Assembly: GCA_964462035.1 (NCBI GenBank)
Contig: CAYXAP010000017.1
Coordinates: 62,001-126,000, forward strand
Direction of reading: 5' to 3'
DNA: 64,000 nt
Origin: UBA1660 sp964462035
GTDB lineage: Bacteria > Myxococcota_A > Polyangia > Polyangiales > Houyiibacteriaceae
The notes under the pieces were generated by a model. The model did not search any database and was not told the DNA's origin. It worked only from the letters and a program-made list of their open reading frames with translations. Shown one piece after another: positions 7,941 through 15,800 of this stretch. Within the stretch, counting starts at the first letter, position 1, and each line of letters starts with the position of its first letter. The translations under genes and the position numbers were made by a program.

Positions 7941-10307
7941 TCAATCCTCGTAAAGGAGTGCCGCGCTCCGGTGGCGACGGAATCGTCGCAGGTCTTCGGA
8001 CTCCGTGGCGAGTAATTCGTGGAGTGTGGCCCCCTCCCTGATTTGGGTAAGTAGGTCCGGATCGGCGATCATTCCAGCGGTGGCGTCGAGATTCAGCTCG
8101 TCGGGATGCACCTGGTGGAGCGCTCGAACGAGGCCGAGACCCAGCGCCACCGGGGCGATCGCGTCGAGGTCGGTGACGTGGAGGAGAAGCCCCTCGCAGC
8201 GGCGTCCGCGGTGACGGCTCGCCGTGGGGGTGAAGGGCTCCGTCCGGAAGCTGACGCCCGCGCGCGCTTCGGCCGGAAGCGCCGTGAGGATGGCGTCGGG
8301 ATCGAGCCACGGCGCGCCGAGCCGCCGGAAGGGGCGATCGGTGCCACGCCCGACCGAGACGTTGCTCCCTTCGACCAGGGCCACGCCGGGATAGAGGCGA
8401 ACCGCTTCGAGGTCGGGGAGGTTGGGCGAGGGCGGGACCCAACGGAGCTGCGCCTCGGTCCATGGGGCTCGCTGCCAGCCGACCATCGGCACGACCTCGA
8501 GGTCGAGGTCGAGGTCGAGTGTGCTGACCAGGAACCGCGCCATCTCTCCGGCGGTCATGCCGTGGAGGATCGGCAGCGGGTGGTGGTTCACGAACGACTG
8601 CGCCGAAGGCACCGAGAGCGGGCCTGCCACGGCACCACCGAGTGGGTTGGGGCGGTCCAGCACCCACACCGGTAGCTGCTGCTCCGCCGCGGCGCGGAGC
8701 AGACGATTCATCGTCGCGAAGTAGGTGTAGAAGCGAGCGCCGACGTCCTGCAGATCGACCACGACCGCGTCGACGTCGGCGAGCGACTCGGGCGGGGGAT
8801 CGCGGCGGCGGCCGAAGAGGCTCACGGTGGGGATGCCATCGAGCTCGCCGTCGGCGACGTGACCTTCGGCGCTGCTCTGCAGACCGTGCTCGGGCGTGAA
8901 GATACGCACGAGCGTGAGTGCGTCGCTCTCGGCGAAGAGGTCCACGCTTCGTCGCCCGTCACGCGCCCGCGCTGCGGCATGGGTGAGCAGGGCGACGCGT
9001 CTGCCGGCGAGTCGTTCGAAGGACTCGGCTCGGAGCACGTCGATGCCGAGCGCCGGCGCGTTCGCGACCGGCGGAAGGGCTCTCGGGATGGCCTCGCTCG
9101 CCTGCCGCGCCATCTGGGTTCGGATCGGTCCGGCTCGGCCGTCGCCATCGGGATGGACCCGATGAGTCGCCACGACCAAGTAGCCATCGATCGCCGGGTC
9201 GACCCACAACCAGACGCCGGCATAGCCGCCGTGGCCGAAGCTGCGCTCGGAGAAGCCGGCTGGTGCCTCCATGTCCACGCCCAGGCCACGCCGAACGAGG
9301 CCCGATCCCGAGGGCAGGCTCCGCGCGGTGGTGACCGCCGCCAGCGACTCGGCGCTCATCGCGCGACCGTCGAGGAGCGCTTCCGCGAAGGTCGCCAGGT
9401 CGTCGGCGCTGGCGAAGAGCCCGGCGTGCCCCGCGACCCCTCCGAGCCGCCACGCCCGTGGGTCGATGGTCTCGCCCCGCACGATGGGCGCAGGCTCCCC
9501 GGGTGCGGCGCGCCTCGGCGCGCGTTCGGTCGGCGCGACCCGCGGCTCGTCGGTGATGGGCCCGTAGCCGAGGTCGTCCAAGCCGAGCGGCTCGGTCAGC
9601 CGTTCGGCGACCAGGTCCTCGAGGGGCATGGCGAAGACCGCGCTGACGAGCTCGCCGAGCGCGAGGAAGCCGATGTCGGAGTAGTGGTATCGGCCGGCGG
9701 GCTGTCGGCGCTCCATCGCGTCGGCGAAGACGCGCTCGAGCGCTTCCGCCCGGTCCTCGATCTCGAAGGACGGGAGCGGCGTCACCGCCGGCAGCCCGGA
9801 CGTGTGGGTCAACAGGGATTCGACCGTCACACCGCGGAGTGCGGGGATCCAGCCACCGACGTCGCTGCCCAGATCGAGCTCGCCGGCGTCGATCGCTTGC
9901 ATGACCAAGGTGGTGGTGAAGAGCTTGGTGACCGAGGCCAGATCGAAGAGCGTGTCCAGGCGCATCGGCAGGCGCTCGGGCGCGAGCGCCATGGCACCAT
10001 AGGCGCGCCGGAAGATCGGGCCGCTCGAGCGCCCGACGATCACCACCGCTCCGGGCAGCTGCTCCGCGCCGATCGTCCGGGCGGCGATCGTGTCGAAGGC
10101 GGCCTCGTCCTCGGGCGTGATGCGAATCGCTGGCGGTAGAGCCAGCTCGGCGAGTGGATCGGTGTCCTCTGGTAGTTCCTGCCGGACCTCGGGCTCGGGC
10201 TCGGGCTCGGAGGCGCGGTCCGGGCGCTCCGGCGGCGGCTCCCCGCAGCGTCCGCACCCCGCGATCAGGGCGAGGGCGACGAGCGAGCGACGGAGCGAAG
10301 GCACCAC
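7941..10307 (-). CDS. Lipoprotein fusion: serine beta-lactamase-fold hydrolase + NamZ (DUF1343) exo-N-acetylmuramidase
   Basis: A 788-residue protein. The signal peptide ends in a lipobox (LIAGC, Cys18). Residues about 65-415 are a class C beta-lactamase/esterase-type domain with SVTK (Ser125, Lys128), YSD (209-211) and HGG (359-361). Residues about 425-788 match DUF1343/NamZ: TPEHGLQ, DLQDVGARFYTY, LDRPNPLGG, HGMTAGEMA, PSPN, YPG and GRGT. In Bacillus subtilis a beta-lactamase-fold muramyl-L-alanine amidase (AmiE, YbbE) and NamZ (YbbC) are separate proteins of one muropeptide-rescue operon; here both activities may sit in one chain. An envelope location for peptidoglycan turnover is inferred. 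The amidase assignment is inference, since this fold also covers esterases and carboxypeptidases. Confidence 0.9.
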   Translation of the reverse strand: MVPSLRRSLVALALIAGCGRCGEPPPERPDRASEPEPEPEVRQELPEDTDPLAELALPPAIRITPEDEAAFDTIAARTIGAEQLPGAVVIVGRSSGPIFRRAYGAMALAPERLPMRLDTLFDLASVTKLFTTTLVMQAIDAGELDLGSDVGGWIPALRGVTVESLLTHTSGLPAVTPLPSFEIEDRAEALERVFADAMERRQPAGRYHYSDIGFLALGELVSAVFAMPLEDLVAERLTEPLGLDDLGYGPITDEPRVAPTERAPRRAAPGEPAPIVRGETIDPRAWRLGGVAGHAGLFASADDLATFAEALLDGRAMSAESLAAVTTARSLPSGSGLVRRGLGVDMEAPAGFSERSFGHGGYAGVWLWVDPAIDGYLVVATHRVHPDGDGRAGPIRTQMARQASEAIPRALPPVANAPALGIDVLRAESFERLAGRRVALLTHAAARARDGRRSVDLFAESDALTLVRIFTPEHGLQSSAEGHVADGELDGIPTVSLFGRRRDPPPESLADVDAVVVDLQDVGARFYTYFATMNRLLRAAAEQQLPVWVLDRPNPLGGAVAGPLSVPSAQSFVNHHPLPILHGMTAGEMARFLVSTLDLDLDLEVVPMVGWQRAPWTEAQLRWVPPSPNLPDLEAVRLYPGVALVEGSNVSVGRGTDRPFRRLGAPWLDPDAILTALPAEARAGVSFRTEPFTPTASRHRGRRCEGLLLHVTDLDAIAPVALGLGLVRALHQVHPDELNLDATAGMIADPDLLTQIREGATLHELLATESEDLRRFRRHRSAALLYED

Positions 10308-10352
10308 GACAGTCTAGCGCGTGTCGACCGCTGCGGATTCCGATGGGCTCGC

Positions 10353-11021
10353 TCAGGCGGGGTGCGGCTTCTCGGTCCACTCTGGTGGAAGCCACTCGTG
10401 CTCGTCACCGAGCTCGGGCTTCGGGGTGGGCACCGAAGGACCGACCCAGAGCGCGATGTCGTCGAACTCGCGGACGAAGGAGGCGAGGCGAACCCGTTCG
10501 GCGGCGCCGATCTCGAAGGCCTCGCCGCAGACATGGGCTCGGACGACTCGGGCGTCGTACATCTGGCGAACCTCGGCGATGGTCACGTGCGCGGTCACCG
10601 CATCCCACACGGCGGCGGACATCGGCACCCCGGCGTACTCCGCCGGTGCGTCCACTCGCTCGCCGTCGATCTCGAGGGAGATGTGGTCGCAATCGCGCCA
10701 CTGGGGCTCCGACGCCGCGCGGCCGACCAGCAGGTCGACGCGGATGTCGTCGTGCTCGGGCGCCGCGGTCAGGTCGAAGCTCCCCCAGGGCACGGGCGCC
10801 CCCGGGGTCTCGAAGACGAGCTCGGCCAACACGCTGGGCTCGAAGACGAAGGGCTCGTCCTCCATCACCGGCAGGTCGTCCGCGAGCGCCCCCGGCTCGA
10901 CGGCGGCGGGGCCCGCCCATTGGAGGACGAGGAGGAGGAGGGGGAGCAGTGAAAGCCAACGGGAGGGCGCGGACGAATCCGCACTCGCGCTCTCGCTGTG
11001 CTCGGGCTGCCTCTCGGGCAT
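10353..11021 (-). CDS. Hypothetical protein with one N-terminal membrane segment
   Basis: Encodes 222 residues from MPERQPEH; this ATG is preceded by GGAG at 9 bases. A longer start at 11087 would add 22 residues. A hydrophobic segment at about 21-38 (LSLLPLLLLVLQWAG) anchors or exports a soluble acidic domain, which has a Cys pair (about 116 and 170) and ends in a Pro/Trp-rich tail. It lies 45 bp downstream of the NamZ fusion start on the same strand, so co-transcription with it is likely. I do not recognise the family. Confidence 0.65.
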   Translation of the reverse strand: MPERQPEHSESASADSSAPSRWLSLLPLLLLVLQWAGPAAVEPGALADDLPVMEDEPFVFEPSVLAELVFETPGAPVPWGSFDLTAAPEHDDIRVDLLVGRAASEPQWRDCDHISLEIDGERVDAPAEYAGVPMSAAVWDAVTAHVTIAEVRQMYDARVVRAHVCGEAFEIGAAERVRLASFVREFDDIALWVGPSVPTPKPELGDEHEWLPPEWTEKPHPA

Positions 11022-11122
11022 CGGGTCTGACTCCAAGGCTCGGGCGGCGGCTGGCAAGCCCCGTCCACCTCGCTGATAGGCCCCCATGATTCACCCGGAT
11101 CGACGGGAGCGCCAGTCCCACT

Positions 11123-12049
11123 ATGCTTCCCCGGGTGAGGCACCTGCACGATTTCGAGGACGAAGCCCTCGCCCGCCGGTTCACGGACGCCCTCTACGCC
11201 GAGCGCATCCGCACGTCGTTGCGGGAGAGCCGTGACGGCGGGCACGCCGTGTGGGTCGAGGACGACGACGACCTCGACGCGGCCAAGGCGGCCCTGGCGA
11301 TCTTCCTGGACGACCCGGACGACCCCCGCTTCCAGACGCTGCAGAAGAAGGCGAAGGAGAAGCGGAAAGCGATCGCGGCCGAAGAGAAGAAGAGCCGCCA
11401 CAAGGAGATGAAGGCCCGAGAGGCCTTCAAGAAGCCCGCCATCGGTTGGCTGACCGGGCTCTTCATCGGCGCGAGCGTCGTGGTCACGATCATCGCGGAC
11501 CGGGGGCACTCCCCGTCGACCCGCTACTTCGACTTCGCCACCCTCTACTCCTATCCGGGCGGCCCGATCGATCTCGTCTTCAGTCTGAAGAAGACCTACC
11601 TCGAGAACCACGAGTGGTGGCGGCTGCTGACTCCGATGCTGCTGCACCTGAGCTGGCTCCACCTGATCTTCAACATGTGGTGGCTCAAGGACCTCGGCAC
11701 CGCGATCGAACACCAGGAGTCGAGTTGGAAGCTGCTCGCCATGGTCCTGGTGGTGAACCTGCTGGCGAGCTTCGGCGAGTACTTCATCGGCTCGCCCCGC
11801 TTCGGCGGCTTCTCCGGCGTGGTCTACGGGCTCTTCGGCTACCTCTGGATGCGCGGTCGTTTCGACCCGACGTACCCCATCGGCCTACCGCGCTCGACCG
11901 TCCTCTGGATGATGGTCTGGTACGTCCTCTGCTTCAGCGGAATCATGGCCATCGCCAACACCGCGCACACCGTCGGTCTCGTCGTCGGTGGTCTCTGGGG
12001 CTTCCTCCAGTCCGGCTACATCCGGCGCGCGTGGCTCCGGGACAACTGA
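11123..12049 (+). CDS. Rhomboid-family intramembrane serine protease (GlpG-like)
   Basis: A 308-residue protein. Residues about 6-70 form a GlpG-type cytoplasmic NRho domain, followed by a Lys-rich linker and six or so membrane helices. The catalytic Ser231 lies in GFSG and His282 in the last helix (ANTAH). The HxxxN motif (His180, Asn184) of the oxyanion region is present. Rhomboids cleave membrane proteins within the bilayer; the substrate here is unknown. The final 165 bp overlap the end of the convergent HTTM gene. Its 5' end faces the hypothetical membrane protein at 10353. Confidence 0.93.
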   Translation: MLPRVRHLHDFEDEALARRFTDALYAERIRTSLRESRDGGHAVWVEDDDDLDAAKAALAIFLDDPDDPRFQTLQKKAKEKRKAIAAEEKKSRHKEMKAREAFKKPAIGWLTGLFIGASVVVTIIADRGHSPSTRYFDFATLYSYPGGPIDLVFSLKKTYLENHEWWRLLTPMLLHLSWLHLIFNMWWLKDLGTAIEHQESSWKLLAMVLVVNLLASFGEYFIGSPRFGGFSGVVYGLFGYLWMRGRFDPTYPIGLPRSTVLWMMVWYVLCFSGIMAIANTAHTVGLVVGGLWGFLQSGYIRRAWLRDN

Positions 12050-12961
12050 GTCCCACCCCAGCTTGGTCCGCAGCCGCTTCAGCGGTTTGCGGTCCCAGAG
12101 CTTCTCCACGTCGAAGAAGGGCGCGAAGGCGACGAAGGTCAGCTGGTAGACGAAGCCGATGGCCATCAGCGCGAGGACGCCGAAGTGGAACCCCCACACC
12201 GCCACGGCCCAGAGCTTGCCGATGCGCCGGCCGAGGATGGCGAGGGGCGCGCCGAGCTCGAGCACGAAGCTGACCCAGGCCAGTACGCCGAAGAAGCCCG
12301 GGTAGGGCAGGAGCCAAGCGCCGAGGGGCGAGTGGACGCTGCCGAGCTCGATCTTCCGAACGTTGTCGAAGCCCACGTAGTTGCGAAGGGTTTCGCCGGC
12401 GACGAAGTCGAAGCCGCTGTTCTCGAGCTTGGCGACGCCCGCGAGCAGGTAGGCGAGCGCGCCGACCGCGACGAGGAGACGGATGGGCCAGCCGTAGCGC
12501 GCGTCGACGTGCCGCTCGGGCGGTCCCTTCCGCTTGGCGTCCATCGAGAGCGCGTCGGCGCTCGGCGTGAGCGCGAGCACCACGACGTGCAGCAGGAAGA
12601 GGTTGTCGGTGTGCATGATCTGCCCCCACGAGTTCGAGTAGGTGAGGACGACCCAGAGCAGCCCGGCGTAGATCGGTGCCAGGATCCGATGGCGCCACCC
12701 CGCCAGGAAGGGGAACGCCAACACCACCGTGGCGATCACGAGGGCCTGGTAGACGAGCGGGAGGATCGGCGCGCCGCCGAGCGCGATGACGCCGACGGGG
12801 CGGAAGCGGTCGACGTCGTCGAGCGCGTAGCTGAGCAGGTGCGGCGTGCGGATCGCGAGGTAGATCGCCCCGAAGAGACCGACGATCACGCGCAGGGTGG
12901 CCAGCCGCGTCGCTGGCATCGGTCGCCGCCAGAAGCGGTCCAGCCGCTCGAGCACGTTCAC
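11885..12961 (-). CDS. HTTM-domain membrane protein (vitamin K-dependent carboxylase-like)
   Basis: A 358-residue polytopic protein. The N-terminal segment RFWRRPMPATRLATLRVIVGLF is typical of HTTM-domain proteins, followed by about eight hydrophobic helices with W-x-Q-I-MHTDN-LFL and YLLAGVAKLENSG. The family shares a fold with gamma-glutamyl carboxylase, but most bacterial members have no proven reaction. The C-terminal tail of about 50 residues (DVAGLEEAPETTDDETDG and after) is acidic, low in complexity, and encoded antisense to the rhomboid gene. Its start overlaps the stop of the upstream small membrane gene by 4 bp, indicating translational coupling. Confidence 0.85.
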   Translation of the reverse strand: MNVLERLDRFWRRPMPATRLATLRVIVGLFGAIYLAIRTPHLLSYALDDVDRFRPVGVIALGGAPILPLVYQALVIATVVLAFPFLAGWRHRILAPIYAGLLWVVLTYSNSWGQIMHTDNLFLLHVVVLALTPSADALSMDAKRKGPPERHVDARYGWPIRLLVAVGALAYLLAGVAKLENSGFDFVAGETLRNYVGFDNVRKIELGSVHSPLGAWLLPYPGFFGVLAWVSFVLELGAPLAILGRRIGKLWAVAVWGFHFGVLALMAIGFVYQLTFVAFAPFFDVEKLWDRKPLKRLRTKLGWDSVVPEPRAPDVAGLEEAPETTDDETDGVRGVGDGHDSAEAEDVPDHHPEDGRAR

Positions 12962-13398
12962 CGGCGCACCGGGCAGCGGAAATGGACGTCACGCTCGATC
13001 GGCTCGGGCCCTTCCTCGAAGTACGCGACCGTGTCCCAGGTGCTGGTCGCGATCTCGATGAACCCGACCTCGGCGTAGTCGTCGTCCGCGGCGACCCGCT
13101 CGGCGACCTCCTGGCAGTAGCCCGCCGGGTCGGCCCGATGGGCGATGGCGATGGTCATCATCGCCTGCATGACCTCGTAGCTGCCGCTCGTGATCGTCGG
13201 CGGCAGCGGCTCCCGGACCCCCTCCGGCCAGACGCCGAGGACCTGGGTGATGGTGAGCATCGGGGTCGGCCGCCCGTGGGAGAACATCGGGTAGTCGCTG
13301 AAGGGGAAGGAGTCCTCCGGCGGGTCGCGGAAGGGCGGCGTGAGCACGGCGACCATCAGAGCCAGGCTGAGCCCGTAGGCGTAGAGCGCGCGGAGCAC
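12958..13398 (-). CDS. Small membrane-anchored partner of the HTTM protein
   Basis: Encodes 146 residues with an N-terminal membrane helix (LYAYGLSLALMVAVL), then PFRDPPEDSFPFSDYPMFS. An F-x-x-YPMFS motif of this kind is, from memory, common in small proteins next to HTTM genes. The rest is a soluble domain with two Cys. The stop overlaps the HTTM start in an ATGA arrangement, so the two are probably made together in one complex or pathway. Biochemical role is unknown. Confidence 0.75.
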   Translation of the reverse strand: MLRALYAYGLSLALMVAVLTPPFRDPPEDSFPFSDYPMFSHGRPTPMLTITQVLGVWPEGVREPLPPTITSGSYEVMQAMMTIAIAHRADPAGYCQEVAERVAADDDYAEVGFIEIATSTWDTVAYFEEGPEPIERDVHFRCPVRR

Positions 13399-13410
13399 GG
13401 GGCGTTGTAC

Positions 13411-14154
13411 CTACGACTCGGTGTCCGCCGCCAGGCGAGCATAGCTGGCATCGCGATCGCTTCGGATCGCGGCGAGGATCGCTTCGGCCTCGGCTTCGCC
13501 CATCGCCTGGAGGGTCTCGCGGTTCTTGTCGGCCACGCGCTCGTGGAGCGGCGCCTGTGCCTTGGTCTCGAGCATCGCGCCGAAGTCGATCTCGCTGGGG
13601 TCGAGGAACGCGGTGCCCCGGTCGCTGGTTCGCTTTCGGACCGCCTCGAGCGAGGTTCGGCGGATCAGCTGAATGACCGGGTCCGGCGAGCGACGGATGA
13701 ACGGGACCAGTCGGCTCGGGTGCGAGAAGTCGGCGAGGGCGTTCGGGTGGAAGGCTGCCATCGCCATCGGCGGCGAGCCGTCGTGCAGCTCTGCGTCTCG
13801 CTCCCGAATCGCGCTGACGAAGGCCTCGTGCTCCTGGCGAGTCGCGGCCGAACGGGGAAACACCAGCAGGCCCACCTCGACCGACTCGTTGGCGCCGATT
13901 CGGGCTACGGCGTCGAGGGTCGGCGCGAAGAGCCCATCGGCTGGTTCGAGGAGCACCTCGACCGTGACCTTGCCGTCTTCCCGAGCGCGCACCGCCCACG
14001 GGCAGAGGCCGAGCGCCTCGACGAACTCGCGCTGGTAGCGGCCGTAGATCCGCAGCGCCTCCGCCTCGAGGCGTTCGCGCAGGGGCGCGTCTAGCGGGCC
14101 CGCCACGATGACGCGCCCCGGATCGCTTGCCTCGTGAACCACGGCGCGGAGCAT
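13411..14154 (-). CDS. DUF1415 family protein
   Basis: A 247-residue soluble protein. It has the DUF1415 signatures: YQREFVEALGLCPWA near residues 40-54, MAAFHPNA around 132-139, and RRSPDPVIQLIRRTS around 153-167. DUF1415 has no established activity that I know of. It lies 12 bp upstream of the small membrane/HTTM pair on the same strand, so it probably heads that transcript. The C-terminal 60 residues are a charged helical extension. Confidence 0.8.
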   Translation of the reverse strand: MLRAVVHEASDPGRVIVAGPLDAPLRERLEAEALRIYGRYQREFVEALGLCPWAVRAREDGKVTVEVLLEPADGLFAPTLDAVARIGANESVEVGLLVFPRSAATRQEHEAFVSAIRERDAELHDGSPPMAMAAFHPNALADFSHPSRLVPFIRRSPDPVIQLIRRTSLEAVRKRTSDRGTAFLDPSEIDFGAMLETKAQAPLHERVADKNRETLQAMGEAEAEAILAAIRSDRDASYARLAADTES

Positions 14155-14182
14155 ACCCGGAGTCGGACTCGGAGGCGCCCGT

Positions 14183-15142
14183 TCAGTCGTCGCCGTAGCG
14201 GAGCGTGTAGAGCGTGTCGCAGACCGGCGGGCCGCCGGCCTTCGTGACGCGCACCAGCACGTCGGCGGTGTCGTCGGTCGCGTCGCAGTCGTGGTCGATG
14301 CGGACGTTCTCGTCCGCGCTCGCGCCGTTGCGGGAGCAGCAGCCGCGGAGGCCGCCCGCGTCCTCCCGTGAGCCGGCGGTGCAGTCGACGCTCGGGGTGC
14401 TGCCGTCCTGGCAGCGGACGAAGAGACAGAGGTCGTAGTTCGAGCCGCTGGGGATGTTCTGGAGCTGAGCGCGTGGGAAGATCGAGCTCGGGAAGTCGTC
14501 GCTGTCGACGTAGACGTACCAGTCCACGTCGGCGTCCGGATAGATCGAGGCCTCGAGCGTGCCGGCCGGGTAGCTGTCGCCGTCGCTCACGCTGCCCAGC
14601 CCGAAGGGCGCGACCATGTCGTCGTTCGGCTCGAAGTCGTCCACCCGCGGGTCGCCCTCGCAGTTCCCGGAGCGACAGGTGTCGCCCGTCGTGCACACGT
14701 CGCCGTCGTCGCACGCGCCCTCGGCGTTGGACCAGTCGGTGGCGGACTGGCTCGGGTCGCAGACGCGGCAGCTCGCCGCCGGATCGCGATCGCCTTCGGA
14801 GCGACACTCACCGTCGGCGAAGCATCGCCCAGCGCTCACGGTCTGCTCGCAGCTGAAGCTCATCGGGCCCGTCGACACACACATGTCGTTCGTGCATGAG
14901 GCCCCATCGTCGCAGGTCACCGGATCGCCCGCCACGCACTCGCCGCCGCGACACAGGTCCTGGGTGCACCCGTCGCCATCGGCGTCACAGGGGTCGCCCT
15001 CCATCGCGCACTCGCCCGTGCCTCCGTCCATCGAGCCGTCGCCCATCACCGACCCGTCGCGCCGGTCCGAATCGTCGCTACCGTTCGAGGCACACCCGCA
15101 GAGAAGGATCGCCAGAACGGCTCGCATCGTTCGTTCACTCAT
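14183..15142 (-). CDS. Cys-rich secreted lipoprotein, Asp-rich
   Basis: Encodes 319 residues. The start MSERTMRAV overlaps the stop of the response-regulator gene by 8 bp and has GGAGGA 8 bases upstream inside that gene, which decides the start. A short signal (VLAILLCGC) is followed by an Asp/Gly/Ser linker. A Cys-rich domain (about residues 45-170) has repeated CxxDxCxxGxC patterns, like those of myxobacterial surface proteins. A beta-rich domain comes next (DFEPNDD...DVDWYVYVDSDDFPS), resembling pre-peptidase C-terminal-like modules. Coupling to two response regulators suggests regulated expression of a surface protein. Function is unknown. Confidence 0.78.
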   Translation of the reverse strand: MSERTMRAVLAILLCGCASNGSDDSDRRDGSVMGDGSMDGGTGECAMEGDPCDADGDGCTQDLCRGGECVAGDPVTCDDGASCTNDMCVSTGPMSFSCEQTVSAGRCFADGECRSEGDRDPAASCRVCDPSQSATDWSNAEGACDDGDVCTTGDTCRSGNCEGDPRVDDFEPNDDMVAPFGLGSVSDGDSYPAGTLEASIYPDADVDWYVYVDSDDFPSSIFPRAQLQNIPSGSNYDLCLFVRCQDGSTPSVDCTAGSREDAGGLRGCCSRNGASADENVRIDHDCDATDDTADVLVRVTKAGGPPVCDTLYTLRYGDD

Positions 15143-15800
15143 CGGGCAGCTCCTCCAAGAGCTTGTAGCCGATGCCCCAGACCGTGGCGATCTGAGCGCC
15201 CGCGCCGCCCAGCTTCTTCCGTAGCCGAGACACGTGGACGTCGAGGGTCCGCTCGCTGCCCTGCTCCAGCGCTGCCTCCACGAGCGCGCGCCGGGTCATC
15301 GCCGAGCCCGGGCGCCGCGCGAGCGCCAGCAGGACGTCGAGCTCCGCCTTGGTCAGCTCGACCGCCGCGCCCTCGACCTCGACCGTTCGCGCACCCTCGT
15401 CCAGGACGATCGCGCCCACCTTCTTGCGACCGTCTTCGCGGCGAAGCTCGGGGCGCCGCAGCCGGGCGCGCACCCGGGCCACCAGCTCTTCGGGCCAGTA
15501 GGGCTTGGTCAGGTAGTCGTCGGCGCCGAGCTTGAGCGCGCGGACCTTGTCCGCCGTGTCCTGTCGAGCGCTCAGCACCAACACGGGCACGTCTCCCTGG
15601 CTGCGGAAGATCTTCAGCAGCTCCATCCCGTAGGTCCCCGGCAGCATCAGGTCGAGGACGATCAGCGCGTACTCGGTCGAGTCCTCACCGCGCGCCTCGT
15701 CGCCGTCCTTGAGCCACTCGACCTCGCAGCCGATGCCTTCGAGGTGCTCGACCACCTGGTCCCCGAGGGCGATGTCGTCTTCGACCAGCAGCACCCTCAT
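15135..15800 (-). CDS. OmpR-family DNA-binding response regulator
   Basis: A 221-residue regulator. The receiver domain (1-115) has the acidic pair EDD, phospho-acceptor Asp50 (LIVLDLMLPG) and Lys99 (TKPY). A winged-helix trans_reg_C domain (about 125-218) carries ELTKAELDVLLALA, RTLDVHVSRLRKKLG and VWGIGYKL. The start ATG at 15798-15800 overlaps the TGA of the upstream NtrC-type gene (ATGA), so translation is coupled. No histidine kinase is in the same operon. It should bind direct repeats as a dimer; targets are unknown. Confidence 0.95.
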   Translation of the reverse strand: MRVLLVEDDIALGDQVVEHLEGIGCEVEWLKDGDEARGEDSTEYALIVLDLMLPGTYGMELLKIFRSQGDVPVLVLSARQDTADKVRALKLGADDYLTKPYWPEELVARVRARLRRPELRREDGRKKVGAIVLDEGARTVEVEGAAVELTKAELDVLLALARRPGSAMTRRALVEAALEQGSERTLDVHVSRLRKKLGGAGAQIATVWGIGYKLLEELPDE

